DNA of 64,000 bases from Dryomyza anilis (GCA_951804985.1 OX638133.1:53286622-53350621); one strand, 5' to 3'. Counted from the stretch's first letter, positions 10,130 to 21,718 are shown. Program-made: numbers and translations. Notes: generated by a model from the letters alone, not told the origin.

Positions 10130-10524
10130 ACAAGTAGATAAGGGAATACCCAGATTGATCATCTTAGGCTGGATGTTAAGTGTGGTTCCCTTCCTATCCA
10201 GTTCGTCGGCCTTCTCATTTTCTACGATGTCCCAGTGCCTTGGCATCCAGTACAGGTGTATTTGAACTGGTTATCCATCTCCATCAGAGATGAGCGGCAG
10301 TCCTGGGCAACTTTTGACGTTAGGGACTCGGATATTACGGATTTGATAGCGGCTTTACTGTCGATGAAAATACTAATATCATTTACGTAAACTGCATTCC
10401 ATCTAAGCCACTGTCGAAGGCGAGGGTTGGAAGCATATGTGTGGCAATATGAATTAACAGCATAACTCGAGATATGTTCAAAGTGAGTTATTATTACCAT
10501 CGTAATTCTGATATACGAATTCAT
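10130..10524 (-). pseudogene. LINE RNase H fragment (R1/LOA/I-type), minus strand
   Basis: Frame 10524-10222 includes 'ISIFIDSKAAIKSVISES' with the catalytic Asp context (xIFxDSxAAI), typical of the RNase H domain attached to I/LOA/R1-group LINEs. Further along the strand 'ENEKADELDR' can be read in another frame, matching the end of the domain. The neighbouring fragment at 10545-11300 has the same domain in the opposite orientation. Confidence 0.65.
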
Positions 10525-10544
10525 TTTGTGTCAAATTTTGATAC

Positions 10545-11300
10545 TGACCCTTCTTAAGTTTTTCAAACAAAATCAAACACAGTACTCAATTGTTGCCGAT
10601 CACTCAACATACTAAGTCAAACCCATGCGATCATATGCTGGGTTCCCGGACATAGCAATATAGAAGGGAACGAACAAGCCGATGAACTAGCGCGACAGGG
10701 TTCTGCACGTAGAATAGAGGATGCATGTTCTTCGACTAGCATTCCATTAGGTGTCCTAAGAAGGCATATTGACCTTAAAACGACGGAAAAAACAATCGCA
10801 AACTGTTCATCCAGAGACGACTGCATTATCTCACGTCGTCTCTGGCCACACACTAATGAAAAAATAACAAAAAGCCTGATAAATAACAATAAAGAAGCTA
10901 CCCGCATCCTCATCGGCGTCCTGACAGGACATTGTGCAATCGGCACAATGCGCACAGACTGGGCATCCCCCCGACCACTACAGGAGCTGCTAAGAAATTG
11001 AGGAAGTAGAATCAATCGTACATCTACTATGCGACTGTCCAAATCTCCGAACGCGCCGACTCCAGTACATGGGGAATAGGTTCTTTGGAGAACTGGAAGA
11101 AATAGTTGAAGTTCCAATTGAAAATCTACTAGGGTTCGTAAAAAGATCAGGTTGGTGTCGAAGGAACTAGCTCACAGTTGTCAAAAAAATATAGCTACCA
11201 CACAGATAAAGGGGGAACACAATGGACCACTAGGCCCCCGTGAGTGTTTGCTGAGTAGATTTCAGCAACACCCCCTTACAAACCTAACCTCTCCTAAGTT
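10545..11300 (+). pseudogene. LINE RNase H C-terminus, tail and 3' UTR (I/LOA/R1-type), plus strand
   Basis: Broken plus-strand text gives 'WVPGHSNIEGNEQADELAR' (RNase H active-site region), then a tail with 'RILIGVLTGHCAIGTM' and a Cys-containing region, then 'FFGELEEIVEVPIENLL', the usual end of ORF2 in this group. The non-coding end contains ACAATGGACCACTAGGCC. No poly-A tail is evident. Frame breaks at about 11000 and 11070 make it a pseudogene. Confidence 0.75.
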
Positions 11301-12189
11301 TTTCATAATTTTGCAAATATAATTTTCAAAATACAAATTAGTTTTTGCATTAAAATATTTTTAAAAATAATTTGTCGGAATCAGTTGTATAGCTTAAAAA
11401 TGCTCTCCTGAAAAGTTCAAACAAATAGGCTTATGCGTATTGCCACATTTATAATCCGTATTTTTAGGTATACGTGATAGTTGATTTGTAATTGTGGTGT
11501 GTCCACTATTCGTGTTTCGCCATTGTTTTGTAGCAGTAAGGCGAATTGCTGTGTATGCTGCCACTTGTTTTGCTATAATGTCTATTGTAATGAGATGTAA
11601 AAGAATGTTTAGTGCGTCAGAGGACGTGGTTCTAAGCGCGTTATTGATGCCTAATGAGGCATTTCTTTGTACTCTGCTTCACCATTATGCTTTAAACAAC
11701 GACATTGCTACACTTGTCAAAATAAAAAACATGACGTTATATGTATGTCGATCCCGGGATACGAATATTTTGGCTACGCCACGACTACATGACGACTTGG
11801 CGACAATTGTCGCTGTCGCCAATATAGATTTAATTCTAATTTGAGATGCGACAATCGATGTTTTTATTAGTTTTGGGAATTGTTTGAGAATTTTTTGTAT
11901 TATTTATGGTGACAAATAATTAAAATGAATAAATTTAAGAATACATTTATATAATCCATAGTGTTTAATCACTATCTTCCTACAGCTTTCTATTTTTTTT
12001 TAATTGACGTTGAAGTCTTCGATTTATCAAGTGTCTAATTGAAAGCACAGCTCCGAATTTTAGGATCACCAGCTAATTATGTCGAAGATTTGTCGACGGG
12101 ATTTAAAAACAGTATTATATTACTTTTTAGAACATAGCTATCAACACAGAAGTCAATTAACGAATACAAGTCGTTGACGTCCATACATA
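11301..12189. other. Unassigned AT-rich stretch
   Basis: I find no protein I recognise. A 116-codon frame at 11494-11844 is open but shows no family resemblance. A second copy of ATGTATGTC(G/T)ATCCCGGGAT occurs at about 11738-11760, matching 9847-9868 in direct orientation, so 9847-11760 may be bounded by a direct repeat. Confidence 0.3.
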
Positions 12190-12600
12190 TACGACGAAAT
12201 GGATCGAATAGTAGTTTGATTTGAAATATTTAAGCTTTATAAGTTGGTAATGTCAAGAATTTCTAGTAGGTATGAAAAATTCAATCCATTAATTAAATTA
12301 TGAAGAAAACATACATTCAGCATTTTCCTTCTGCTCTTAAGCGTGGGTTGATTAATTAATTTCAATCGGCTCTCATACGGAGGGAGATTTACCGTACATT
12401 CCCAGCGAAGTCCGCGAAGAGCGAAAATTTAAAATTGTTTTTGAACGGATTCCAGCTTATTTGAATATATATCATATTGTGGATCCCATACAATTGAGGC
12501 ATATTCCAAGAGTCCAAGTTGTTTAGAAATGTATGGGTCATTAAATTCCCCAAGTAACCACTTTGTGTCAACTTAAGTGGTAGCCACACAGTTGTCATTA
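12190..12600 (-). pseudogene. LINE reverse transcriptase C-terminal fragment
   Basis: On the minus strand, split between two frames, it reads 'LEYASIVWDPQYDIYSNKL', 'ESVQKQF', 'NLPPYESRLKLINQPTLKSR'. This is the conserved region after the polymerase core of jockey/CR1-type LINEs. It lacks both the polymerase core and a recognisable 3' tail. Confidence 0.75.
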
Positions 12601-13184
12601 AAGTGTTTGTTCTAAATCATGCGAAATATACTTATTTGCCACCCAATTGACAGTCAAAAAGCCCCGGGGCGAAGCTTAGTTGCCACAAATTTTGATCCAT
12701 TTAAGTTTCGGTTCACCTATTTGGAACTTGAACTGTAATTTTAACTTGAACTGTAATTTAAACTTGAACTGTAATTTATGTGTAGATTAAAAATAAAAAT
12801 AATAAAGATAAAGATACGCAGTGCCATTAACGAGATGTTTGTCCTGTAATAAAAAATATGCATGGCATAATAATAGAAATCTTTACGAACAGAGTTTTCG
12901 ACAAACTACAATTCTAATTTAACAAACGGTTCAAGTTTTCGGGTTAAAGCTTATATTCTACCCCCTCTAATTTTTACGCGCACACAAAAAAATGCAATTT
13001 GTGACATTTTATTAAAATTGTGATTTTCTTTATTTCTTAAATTATGCTTTTGCGGATGTATATTTTTGCAACAAAACTTTTCATAAACATATTTAGTGGA
13101 TTTTATAAATATGTCATGTATAATAATATACATTTATTAAATTTTAAAGTTAACATTATATATAAATATGTTCCTATTAGGTTC
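12601..13184. other. Non-coding AT-rich stretch
   Basis: It contains a 24-bp unit built around AACTTGAACTGTAATTT repeated about three times at 12722-12778. I see no gene here. Confidence 0.5.
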
Positions 13185-14672
13185 TTCATTCTATACTTTC
13201 CACATATGAGGCATTCTTTTTTAAATCGAACGGATTTCGTCAAAAATATTCAGTTGCACTTTGGATTTGCTTCAATTTTTTTTTATGGATTGTTTATTGA
13301 AAATATGCCCACCCATATTTTTTTTTTTGCTTTTTGTCAATAGGTTTGAAAATACATACCTTTTTTGCATCTGTGCATCGTATAGCGTCAAGTTTGGTCA
13401 AATTTTGAAGGTAATAGAATTTTCTATATTGCCCTATACAAATTTAATATATTTTTAATTATCATGTAACTATTATAAGGAATTAAAATGTTTAAGGACA
13501 TTTTACTTAACGAGACGTATTTTTAATACACCTACCCATTTGTAAATATGGGTATCAAATGAATGGAAATTCTTCAGCGATTGAATGTTTGTAGTTATTT
13601 TCAGGATTCGTATACCTTGGTGACCTATATATCACTTTGAATGGTAACCACACATATGTGTAGGGTATTTATAGTCGGCTTAGACCGACTATAATTTTGA
13701 TAATCCTAACTATCATAATTACACCTACTTTCAAATTTCCCATGTGATCTAACCTTCCCAACGGGTTTAGATTTAAAAATTAAAACAAATGGGATCATAT
13801 TTTTAAAGATTAAAAATTATTAAACTGATGTTTTCTGAGCAAAATTATACTTAGGTTTTTCGTAGTTTACACACTATAAAAAGGATTTTCGACACGTCAA
13901 TGCTTTATTTCACACTTAAACTATTTATTTGTATAGTTTAAATTTAAAGATTAAATTTAAATGCGAGGATACAAGTTGCCTGGTCCAATGATCGCACAAT
14001 TACACCAATATTTACTATAATTATGTTTAATAATATACCAATTATATGATAACTTTTTTATTTATTTTTATTTATTTACCTATTTTCTGATCTTTTACGA
14101 TTAAAAATTAAATTAAATCCTTTTAGGAATGATGTTACAATTTTTTTAGTTTTGGTTGTAAGAACCGACTTAGCAGTTGGGAGAACCGACTACAATGGGT
14201 GGGCAATAAGCTGATCAAGGCAGCTTATGCACGAGCAGCTTATGCATCTTTATATAGAATTCAACGAGGATTTTCCTCTTATAGTCTTAATTTAAATAGT
14301 CTTAATTTAAATAAAATTAAAAATACCTCACGTTAAGTAAAATGTCCTTAAATATTTTAATTGCTTATAACATTACATTTGTATAGGGCAATATAGAAAA
14401 TTCAAAATGAAACCAAACTTGACGCTATACGATGCACAGATGCAAAGTTATATAATTTTTAAAAAAGGCCCATGCGTCATATTTTAATTTTTTAAACACC
14501 CTGTATTTTCAAACCTATTGACAAAAAGCAAAAAAAAAATATGGGATATGGCATATTTTCAATAAGCAATCCATAAAAAAATTGAAGCAAATCCAAAGTG
14601 TCAAAAATATTTCGTGTTCGATTTGAAAAAAAAAAAATGCCTCATATATGGAACATAATACATTTTTTAATT
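13185..14672. mobile_element. Inverted-repeat element with about 330-bp arms
   Basis: The arm 13185-13525 is the reverse complement of 14335-14672, with scattered differences (for example ACGTTAAGTAAAATGTCC against GGACATTTTACTTAACG near the inner ends, and CATATGAGGCATTC against ATGCCTCATATATG near the outer ends). The 0.8-kb centre is non-coding and includes a DINE-1-like piece (13530-13766). I call it a foldback or TIR element; the outer boundaries and target duplication are not resolved. Confidence 0.65.
13530..13766 (-). mobile_element. DINE-1/mini-me-like repeat fragment, copy 1
   Basis: It is the reverse complement of the first part of the repeats at 33005 and 43327: the palindromic ATAGTCGG(t/c)TTAGACCGACTAT segment, 'CACACATATGTG', and the 'CATTTGTAAATATGGGTATC' block. 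The GTCT/GTCC microsatellite end seen in the other two copies is absent here. Confidence 0.65.
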
Positions 14673-14713
14673 TGCCACTTTTTTAATTTACCACTTCCTA
14701 ACAACAAAGTTAG

Positions 14714-14878
14714 GTCATGTCGAACGAATGGATGAAAGACCAAGTTGAGGACAACCTGGCAACGCTTGGTATTTCTAACTGGCGTCAGCGCGCGCAAAGC
14801 AGATCAGACTGGCGCGGCTTCATCTCAGCGGCCAAAACCGATCCACGGTTGTAAGGGCCATTTAAGTAAGTAAGTAAG
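14714..14878 (+). mobile_element. RTE-type LINE tail, severely 5'-truncated, with 15-bp TSD
   Basis: The insert codes for the end of an ORF2 ('WMKDQVEDNLATLGISNW', 'RSDWRGFISAAKTDP'), then ends in a (TAAG)n tail at about 14862-14879. It is flanked by a perfect 15-bp direct repeat TAACAACAAAGTTAG (14699-14713 and 14879-14893). Short tandem-repeat tails instead of poly-A are characteristic of RTE-like LINEs. A related RT C-terminal piece is at 62280-62500. Confidence 0.8.
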
Positions 14879-14910
14879 TAACAACAAAGTTAGCTCCGCC
14901 CATTATCTTA

Positions 14911-15075
14911 TATGTTCCTTTATCGGAATGTATGACTTATATATCACAGCATTGTGACATATTATTGCATTGTGCCACACATGTTCTTAGCCACCCCTTT
15001 GGAACTAAATTTATGTTCCATTATCAGAATGTATGACTTATATATCACAGCATTGCGACATATTATTGCGTATAT
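14911..15075. repeat. Tandem duplication, about 101-bp unit
   Basis: TATGTTCC(T/A)TTATC(G/A)GAATG and the following bases up to ATTATTGC occur at 14911 and again at 15012, with few differences. Confidence 0.7.
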
Positions 15076-15415
15076 ACATGTTATTGGTCACCTTTTTAGG
15101 ACTACATACTATTACTTTGCAACACTGGTGTCAGAGGTAACTTAAAAGTTACACGTATGCCACAATAGTTTGTGGCAATTGTCGAGCCGTGGTTGCTTGG
15201 GTCCTTAAGGGCTAACTATAATCGAAATTAACTGGCACATACCAACGTACGTAAACGTGCGATTACCCACATATTCTATAACACAACCCATATTGAGAAT
15301 AGTCGTCGTTTCGTTCAGTTTCGTTAACTTAAGTAACGAGCGGTTTGTTTCGCACATTCCGTACGTAATCAGCTGTGCACATTGCGCCAAATTCGTGTTA
15401 TTTTTTATTTTCTCT

Positions 15416-16166
15416 ATGGAAGACGAAATTACTTACACAATTTTACTAATTTCTTTAGTAAAAGAAAACAAATGTCTATTTGATAAAAAGGACAGCTTTT
15501 ATTTTAACCGACTTGTAAAAGAAAAGGCTTGGGACGCATCGCCAACAGTTGTAACAAGACAATTAAGTGCATATTCTTGTTAATATTGGTACTTCTAATA
15601 TCATGTTTTTGTATTTGGTTTCTTATTATTTAGTATTTGAAGCTAAAAATAAATGGAAGCTGCTGCGCGAAAAGTTTTGCAAAGAGCAAAAAAGAAAGAT
15701 TGTCCAACGGGAAGCGAGATGGCGTACAGGGATCAGTGGTAATTTTACGAAGAGATGTCTAAAGGATTCTCGCAGGTATATGTTTTATTATAAAATGCAG
15801 TTCATCATTTTATTATTTTCTTTTTTAGGACTATAGATAATGAAGTGGATAATGAAGTTGTTGAAAACAGCAACGCATTCATAGAAATGTCCGATGATGA
15901 TCATAATATTTCTTCAACTCACTCAACATCTAAAATAGAACATCCTTTGATCATCTCTGCAACCGTTTTGGAGAGACCGTCGAAAGAATTGAAAAGAGTT
16001 TGTGCGACACTTCAAATGATAGCTCACCGAATGAGCTCTTTGTTTGTTCAATTTTAGCCCTAATGAAAGACCTGCCTTTGCCTGTAAAGGACAGGTTTCA
16101 GGCAGAAATGTTTCAAGAAATTTATAGACTGCGAGAAGAAATGCGCAATGTTGAATACGTGATTTA
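15416..16166 (+). pseudogene. Harbinger accessory protein, MADF plus BESS-like motif
   Basis: Exon 1 starts at ATG 15416 ('LLISLVKENKCLFDKKD') and exon 2, after an acceptor TATTATTTAG at about 15633, reads 'FEAKNKWKLLREKFCKEQK'; together they make a MADF (Myb/SANT-like) domain. A second intron (donor CGCAG|GTATAT at about 15776, acceptor TTTTTTAG at about 15829) leads to an acidic linker. The C-terminus, in a shifted frame after about 16010, reads 'ELFVCSILALMKDLPLPVK', like a BESS protein-interaction motif, and ends at TAA 16164-16166. In the family this protein binds the transposon ends and helps import the transposase. One base deletion separates linker and BESS parts. Confidence 0.75.
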
Positions 16167-16385
16167 AATTTTATTTATTGTTTCTTTTAATTATTATTTA
16201 CTTTGTTTGCCACTGGACTGATTATTATTTAGTTAGTAACTAGCTGCATTCTCTATTGAGTAGAAATGCGAAAAATTGAATTCGTGATTTAAGTATTTTT
16301 TGTTTCTATTAATTATTACATACTTTGTTTGTTACTGGTTTAATATTAGTATTTATCTACATTCTCGATTGAGAAACATTTTAAT
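16138..16385. repeat. Tandem duplication at the 3' end of the MADF gene, about 125-bp unit
   Basis: GAAATGCG(C/A)AATGTTGAATACGTGATTTAA-like sequence and the following 100 bases are repeated at about 16138 and 16264, with moderate divergence. It fills the gap between the two convergent Harbinger genes. Confidence 0.65.
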
Positions 16386-16441
16386 TACATTTTATGAATG
16401 AAAAAATTAAATTAGTTTGAAAAGTTATTTGTGTGTTTTAT

Positions 16442-17596
16442 TTATATGTGGCCTAAATTATTTTCATTGAAAAAAGTAAAAAGGCAATTTCTAATTTCAG
16501 TAGAAGTTTTTCTACCGTATTGGTGTTGATTTGTAGATGATCTGATTGATGGGATATTAAAAGGAACTTCAGTTCTCCATAAACCATCGTGCGTTATGCC
16601 ATTAGCATCGTCCCAATCGCAGTAAAAATTCGGACAGTAAGACGATGAACTGTTGTTGTACATAATAAATTTATGCAGTCCCACACAAGCTAATATAACT
16701 TTTCCAGCATTTTCAGAATTCAAATTTAGCGTTGTCAATAAAATACCCCAGCGGGAAGCTAAAATTCCGAAAGCATTTTCAATAGTACGTCGGGCTCTTG
16801 ACAGTCTTTTGTTAAATTGTTCTTTTTCAGCAGATAAAAGCACACCTGGGTAAGGCCGCATTCAATTTCTTCCCAATGGAAATGCAGAATCTCCGACTAT
16901 AAAATGAGGAATCTCCACTTCAGTATTTAGTATGTTTTTTGGAGGTGGGATTTGCAGCTCATTGTTGAGCTTTCCAAATCGACTTAATTGAAAAATACCT
17001 GCATTGTACCAATAATTTAAACAAATCTATTTTCATTAATATAACATATTCTTACCATCGTCACTCTGGTTTCCATACGCTCCAACATCAATGTGAGTGA
17101 AACGATATCTCGCATCACATACTGCTAATAGCACAATTGAAAAAACAATTTTGTAGCAAAAGAATTGAGATCCACTATTAGCTAGACATCGAATGGCGAC
17201 ATGTTTGCCATCAATAGAGCCTATACAATTTGGCATATTCCACAAATTCCAATAATCTTCCGAGATTTGGTGATATTCGTTGACATTAGGTTGTGATACA
17301 TATTGGGAACGCAAGTTTCTCCAAATGACCTCACATGTCTCCAAGACAATTAGGCGTACAGTTTCTTTTCCAAGTTTGAAGGTCCATGCCAGTGACTGGA
17401 ATGACGTACCTTGTCCTAAATAGCTGTAGAAATTATAAAAACAATTTAAAAAATCAATTTTCTTCAAAATTAAAAATTGTACTCACAGTAAGGTCACAGC
17501 CAAACGACATTCTGGGGACACCGGCTCTCGTATTGAATGTTTTTCTAGGTGCGGCTTTATTAAGGACAACAGAAGTTCATACGTCGAAATATTCAT
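16442..17596 (-). pseudogene. Harbinger transposase (DDE_Tnp_4, HARBI1-like)
   Basis: Three exons on the minus strand: 17596-17487, 17423-17056 and 16998-16442. The introns have consensus ends (17486-17424, GTGAGT...CTACAG, 63 nt; 17055-16999, GTAAG...TGCAG, 57 nt). The triad is present: Asp in 'IGSIDGKHV', Asp in 'HFIVGDSAFPLG', Glu in 'RRTIENAFGILASRWG'. One TGA at about 16862 stands where 'GR-x-x-RPYPG' normally reads through; otherwise the frame is open. The enzyme cuts and pastes the element. The ATG at 17596 may follow a further 5' exon. Confidence 0.88.
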
Positions 17597-18007
17597 TCTA
17601 GTGTATATAAAAAATTGATCTTTTCTTAATTTTTAGAAAAGTAACAATAAAAAAACCATTAATTTTTCTATCTCGGTTTATTGCGCGCACACTACTCGAC
17701 CTCTGTCTTTTTTTTTAATTTGTTAATTGTTTTTAATTCGCATATTGTATTAAATGATTTTTGCAATAATTTTATTTTTTTTAATTTTTTTAATTTGATA
17801 TCCATTTCAACAAAATACTTAACTTTAAATTGATAAAAACCACACAATAAATTTTAATTATTTTTTCAATGACTTTTTTAAAAGTACGAACATGTTTATT
17901 ATGGTCAGTGCTAAGTGTTATTCTGGGTGTCTTAAGCATTTGGCGACTTTTCGATCATTTTTCACATTAGCGTTAGCTGGGCACTGTTGATTATAGTTAG
18001 GCCTTTA

Positions 18008-18406
18008 GCCCATCTTTTTATGAAGCCAAGTACACCTTTAGCTTTGTTTACTGTGAGAGTTATGTGATTATTAAAAGTCAGAATTGAGCTCATTAGCACA
18101 CCAAGATCGGTAAAAGTAGTCACATTTTCCAAATTAGCATTGTCAAGAATCTATTGCACGTTAAACGGTTTTAGTCTAGAAAATGTAATTCGCTTACACT
18201 TTTTTAAATTTAAATCCATTTTATTAGTCTTACAACAGTTAAAAAAATGTTTAAGGTCATTTTGTAAGAGTATGCAATATTGATAATAATCCAAATTTTA
18301 ATAACTATAATATATTTTTACATCGTCAGCGTACATAAGTATCTTACTAGATTGTATACTAAGAGGCAGGTTGTTTATAAATAGAAGAAACAAAATCGGT
18401 CCCAAG
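18008..18406 (-). pseudogene. LINE beta reverse transcriptase, catalytic to thumb region
   Basis: On the minus strand the text reads 'CTTGGGACCG' = 'LGP', then 'ILFLLFIN', then 'ILMYADDVKIY' with the catalytic YADD, then 'KMDLNLKKCKRITFSR', 'LENVTTFTDLGVLM', and 'NKAKGVLGFIKRWAK'. This is exactly the part that should follow the LINE beta copy ending 'SGVPQGSHLG' at 41713. One end meets the Harbinger target site (18005-18007); the other carries the 8-bp repeat GTCCCAAG (18399-18406) next to a hAT-like end. Confidence 0.8.
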
Positions 18407-18691
18407 TATCCCGGTCAGTCCCGGTATCCAGGGATTTGAGTCAAATCAGTCCCGAAAAACTCATCTCGGGATCATCGTTAAATCCCGGGATTACAAAAAA
18501 CGCTAGTAGATCAATTTTTAATAGCTTATTTAAAAGTCTTTTAATTTTTTTATACACATTTTGTGAAAAAGTAAATCTAACATTTAATGGACTAAAATCT
18601 TAAAACACTGACGTCAATAATAATGAATTACATGCTTTTTGTTTTTTAACAAATTCACAATTGTTAAAAATTACGTCACTTTCGACTAATA
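18407..18691. mobile_element. hAT-like element end (right half, reverse orientation)
   Basis: Starting TATCCCGGTCAGTCCCGG, it carries several subterminal TCCCGGGAT-type motifs up to about 18500, as at 41714-41810. It abuts GTCCCAAG (18399-18406), the complement of the CTTGGGAC at 41706-41713. hAT elements make 8-bp target duplications. No transposase is seen. Confidence 0.55.
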
Positions 18692-20066
18692 ACACAGTTC
18701 GGCAAAATTAGCACTTTTGTTCATCCCTGTCTTTATTCAAATCATTTCTACATAATTTTAATGTGCTGATTCGAACGGCGTTTTTAGTTTTTTCCCTATA
18801 CGTAATGTTTTGGAGAAAAATGCAATTTATTATTTTTGCATTTTTCACTGCATTTAAAAAAAACTTTTTTTATAAAAAGACTGATCAGTCATTGAATAAA
18901 AATTAAAATGTTATTGTCCATGAACAAGTCAACCTGAATGTCGTTTAAGATTTGGTTGCAATAACCGGTTAAAGTTTAAAAGTTGAGAAAAAAAAAGAAA
19001 TTTGTTATATCACCGGAAAATCATATTTAATAAAAAATGTTTTATTTTTATTTTAAAATATTAAAATTACTATAGATTCTACTCATTTCGACAATGGTAT
19101 TACTTTTCGGTGCTTTTATGATTATTGAGATAAATACATTTTTTATTGAATTTCAACTGTATAAAAATAATTTACTTTTTATTTAAAAAAATATTAATTA
19201 TAGCAGTATTTTACTGTTATTTCTAAATATATGATAGCAATTATAAAGTACTAGGGTTTGTAAACATACTGTTATAATGTTCTATAATAATGCGCACTGT
19301 TTTGGTACTTTTTGTACTATTACATTAAAATATCAATTAATTTCAATCGATATTTCAATCGTTCTTTTTAAATAACATAATTTAAAACCATCTAATAATG
19401 CATCGGCCATATATTTCATTCACATCATCAATATATTCTGTTGCAATTTCTCCAGTATCAAAATTCTATAGAAATATGTTAATAAATATATATTCATTAT
19501 CTTAATTTAAAAGACAAATTTTAATTCACAGTTTAGTTTTTTAAATACATACTTATAACTGAAAACGTAGAAAGTACACAGAAAATGCAATACCATGGTT
19601 GAAATAGGTATTCTCTCTAGTATTACCAATGATTTAAAATATAACATTTATTTTTTACTAAATATTCTTTTCCGATAATATCATTAATTGCCCTTATTTT
19701 CTAAATTTTTCAAATTTAACAGATTATTTTAACCAAACCATAAACGATATTCAAGCTGATTTAATGCCATAACATTCCTTCATTTATTCCTGGGCAATAA
19801 CCGTATTAATTTTAAATCAATAGCTGTCTAATCTTTTCATATACAATTTTATTTGTAAAATGCAGTGAAAAAATATAAAATGCGTTTTTCTCAAAAACGT
19901 TACGTATAGGGAAAAAACTAAAAACGCAATTCGAATCAGCACATTAAAATTATATAGACATGATATGAAAGAAAACAGGGAGAATTTTGAGCCGAACAGT
20001 GTGAAAGAACTCAGTATGGTAAAAAGAACTCAGTACGGCTTCAACTTATCTGAAGCGAACAGGGAT
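18692..20066. mobile_element. Inverted-repeat (TIR) element, non-coding, about 1.4 kb
   Basis: Sequence 18692-18855 (ACAGTTCGGCAAAATT ... ATAATTTTAATGTGCTGATTCGAA ... CACTGCATTT) recurs inverted at 19858-20006. The right side extends to CAGGGATGAG at about 20060-20069 and has a short internal repeat GAACTCAGTA(T/C)GG. The centre is AT-rich and non-coding. It truncates the 3' end of gypsy C. Confidence 0.6.
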
Positions 20067-20109
20067 GAGTAATGTCGTAGTTTGCGGTTTGAGCCAGGTA
20101 GATCTTCGA

Positions 20110-21640
20110 TTACATACCGATCACGTCCGAGTACCGTGGTTCCAATTTGCGAGATGAACCGGTGCTGCCTAGTTCGTTCTCAGCTAAGACTAAGTCACCT
20201 TCGTTGTAAACAGTTGGCGCGACATGTGCCTTGTTAAATCGTCGTTTCGCTTTTGATCTTACATCGCCGAAGCGTTTAGCTGCTTCTTCACGAATTTGTT
20301 GCAAACAGTCGCTATCGATACCATAAGTTTATTTTGCGGAATGTCTCGCGGCGTGAAACTAAACAGAAGTTCTTGTGGAGTTTTATTCGTTGTTTTGTTC
20401 TTCATGGTGTAGATTATCCACTGAATATTCCTCACGTTGTCGTCCCATCGCTTGTCTTCGGTCGTCGTCGGCAACAGCATAGACAAAATAGTCCGGTTTG
20501 CACGTTCTGCGTGTGCGTTTGCACGAGAGGTGCGAGCTGCATTCAAAACATGTTTGATGTTGTTCTCAGTACAATATCGGTCGAAATCCTTAGACGTAAA
20601 GGCGGTTCCACGATCCGTCACCATATACTCTGGAACACCAAAATAGCTGCATACCTCCTCCAATACTGCAAGAACGTGTTTAGTAGCTGTACTTTTTACT
20701 GCGCGTATGATTGTGAATTTAGTAAACGCGTCAACGAGTACCAAAATATGCTCGTTACGCCTGCTACTGCGTGAAAATGGCCCTAAGTGATCAAGATGCA
20801 CAGTCTTGAACGGTATCGGCTCCATCTCGTCGTAATGATATTGACCTTCTCGTTTCCCTCCAGGTACTTTGTTGTAAGCACATTCTATACACGATGATAA
20901 TTCTATACACGAAAGACCTGGTAAAATTTCGCATGCGTGGAAACCAGAAAAATCGTTGCATACGCTCCATCGTTTTGTAAACGCTGAGATGTCCGGCCTT
21001 GTCGTGACAATCATGTAAAATCCTCCATCGTATGGATTTAGGCACCATCCACTGATTAACGCCGTTGTTTTTGCGATACAGCCGATCATCCTTCTCAACG
21101 TACTCATTTGTAGTATTTTTGTTTTTCGCTCGAAGTTTATTTATTATTTGTTTAATAGCGTCATCTTTGTATTGCATGCTGAAAATCCAATCTTATTCTG
21201 CCAAATCAGCTTTGCCAATGCGAAGAGATTCTCTCTCGTGCTCATCTTCATTCGGGTTACGACTTATAGCATCAACGTGTGGCATACGCTGTCCGGAACG
21301 ATGTTCAATGCTGACGTCAAAATCTTGTATGCGAAGCCACCACCTGGCGATTCTCGGGATGAGTTCCTTTTTCTGCATCGTCGTTCTAATCGCGCTGCAA
21401 TCAGTGATAACTTTGACGCTTTTTCCGGAAACATAGTATCGAAATCTTTCAATAATTTCCACAACCGCAAGCGTTTTGAGTTCATAGCTATGGAACTTTT
21501 TCTCATCTGTTCTCGTCGAACGACTGTAGTAAGCAAAAGGTCTCCATTAAGCTTTTTTTTGCGTTTCGTGGTAAGAGCTGTTTTCAATTGTTCCATGCCG
21601 TGTATTGTTTCGAAGTCCATATAAAAGGTTGATCCTTCCG
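20110..21640 (-). pseudogene. Gypsy C RNase H and integrase
   Basis: RNase H: 'VKVITDCSAIRTTMQKKE' and 'RIQDFDVSIEHRSGQRMPHV' near 21420-21290. Integrase: the HHCC-like 'LHDCHDKAGHLSVYKTMERM' at about 21070, catalytic Asp in 'VHLDHLGPF', second Asp in 'YMVTDRGTAFTSKDF', Glu in 'NAHAERANRTI'. The C-terminal part runs to 20110 with 'VYNEGDLVLAENE'. Several frameshifts lie between RNase H, the zinc region and the core (about 21190, 20880, 20300). Confidence 0.8.
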
Positions 21641-21718
21641 CAAAAGTTGTCGCAACGATTCAGATAACAGGGCGTTTGTTGGAACAAACTTTCTAAAGTA
21701 CCCCGATAATCCCAGAAA

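Larger units (their letters stand above)
15208..18004. mobile_element. PIF/Harbinger transposon, nearly intact, 2797 bp
   Basis: The terminal inverted repeats are 16 bp, AGGGCTAACTATAATC at the left and its complement with one mismatch at the right. TTA flanks both ends (15205-15207, 18005-18007), the target duplication typical of PIF/Harbinger. Inside are two convergent genes: a MADF/BESS-like DNA-binding protein on the plus strand and a DDE (HARBI1-like) transposase on the minus strand, which is the standard two-gene arrangement of the superfamily. Only one frameshift, one nonsense codon and a possible missing first exon were noticed, so inactivation is recent. Confidence 0.9.

Noticed and set aside
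11494..11844. 116-codon plus-strand frame as a host gene
   Set aside because: No family resemblance, no splice or UTR signals, and repeat motifs inside.
13044..13458. Phe/Ile-rich frames in the inverted-repeat arm
   Set aside because: Hydrophobicity comes from T-rich DNA; the same sequence inverted at 14.4 kb has no conserved frame.
20334..21624. Several plus-strand frames of 120-160 codons
   Set aside because: Antisense shadows of the gypsy C integrase and RNase H on the minus strand.
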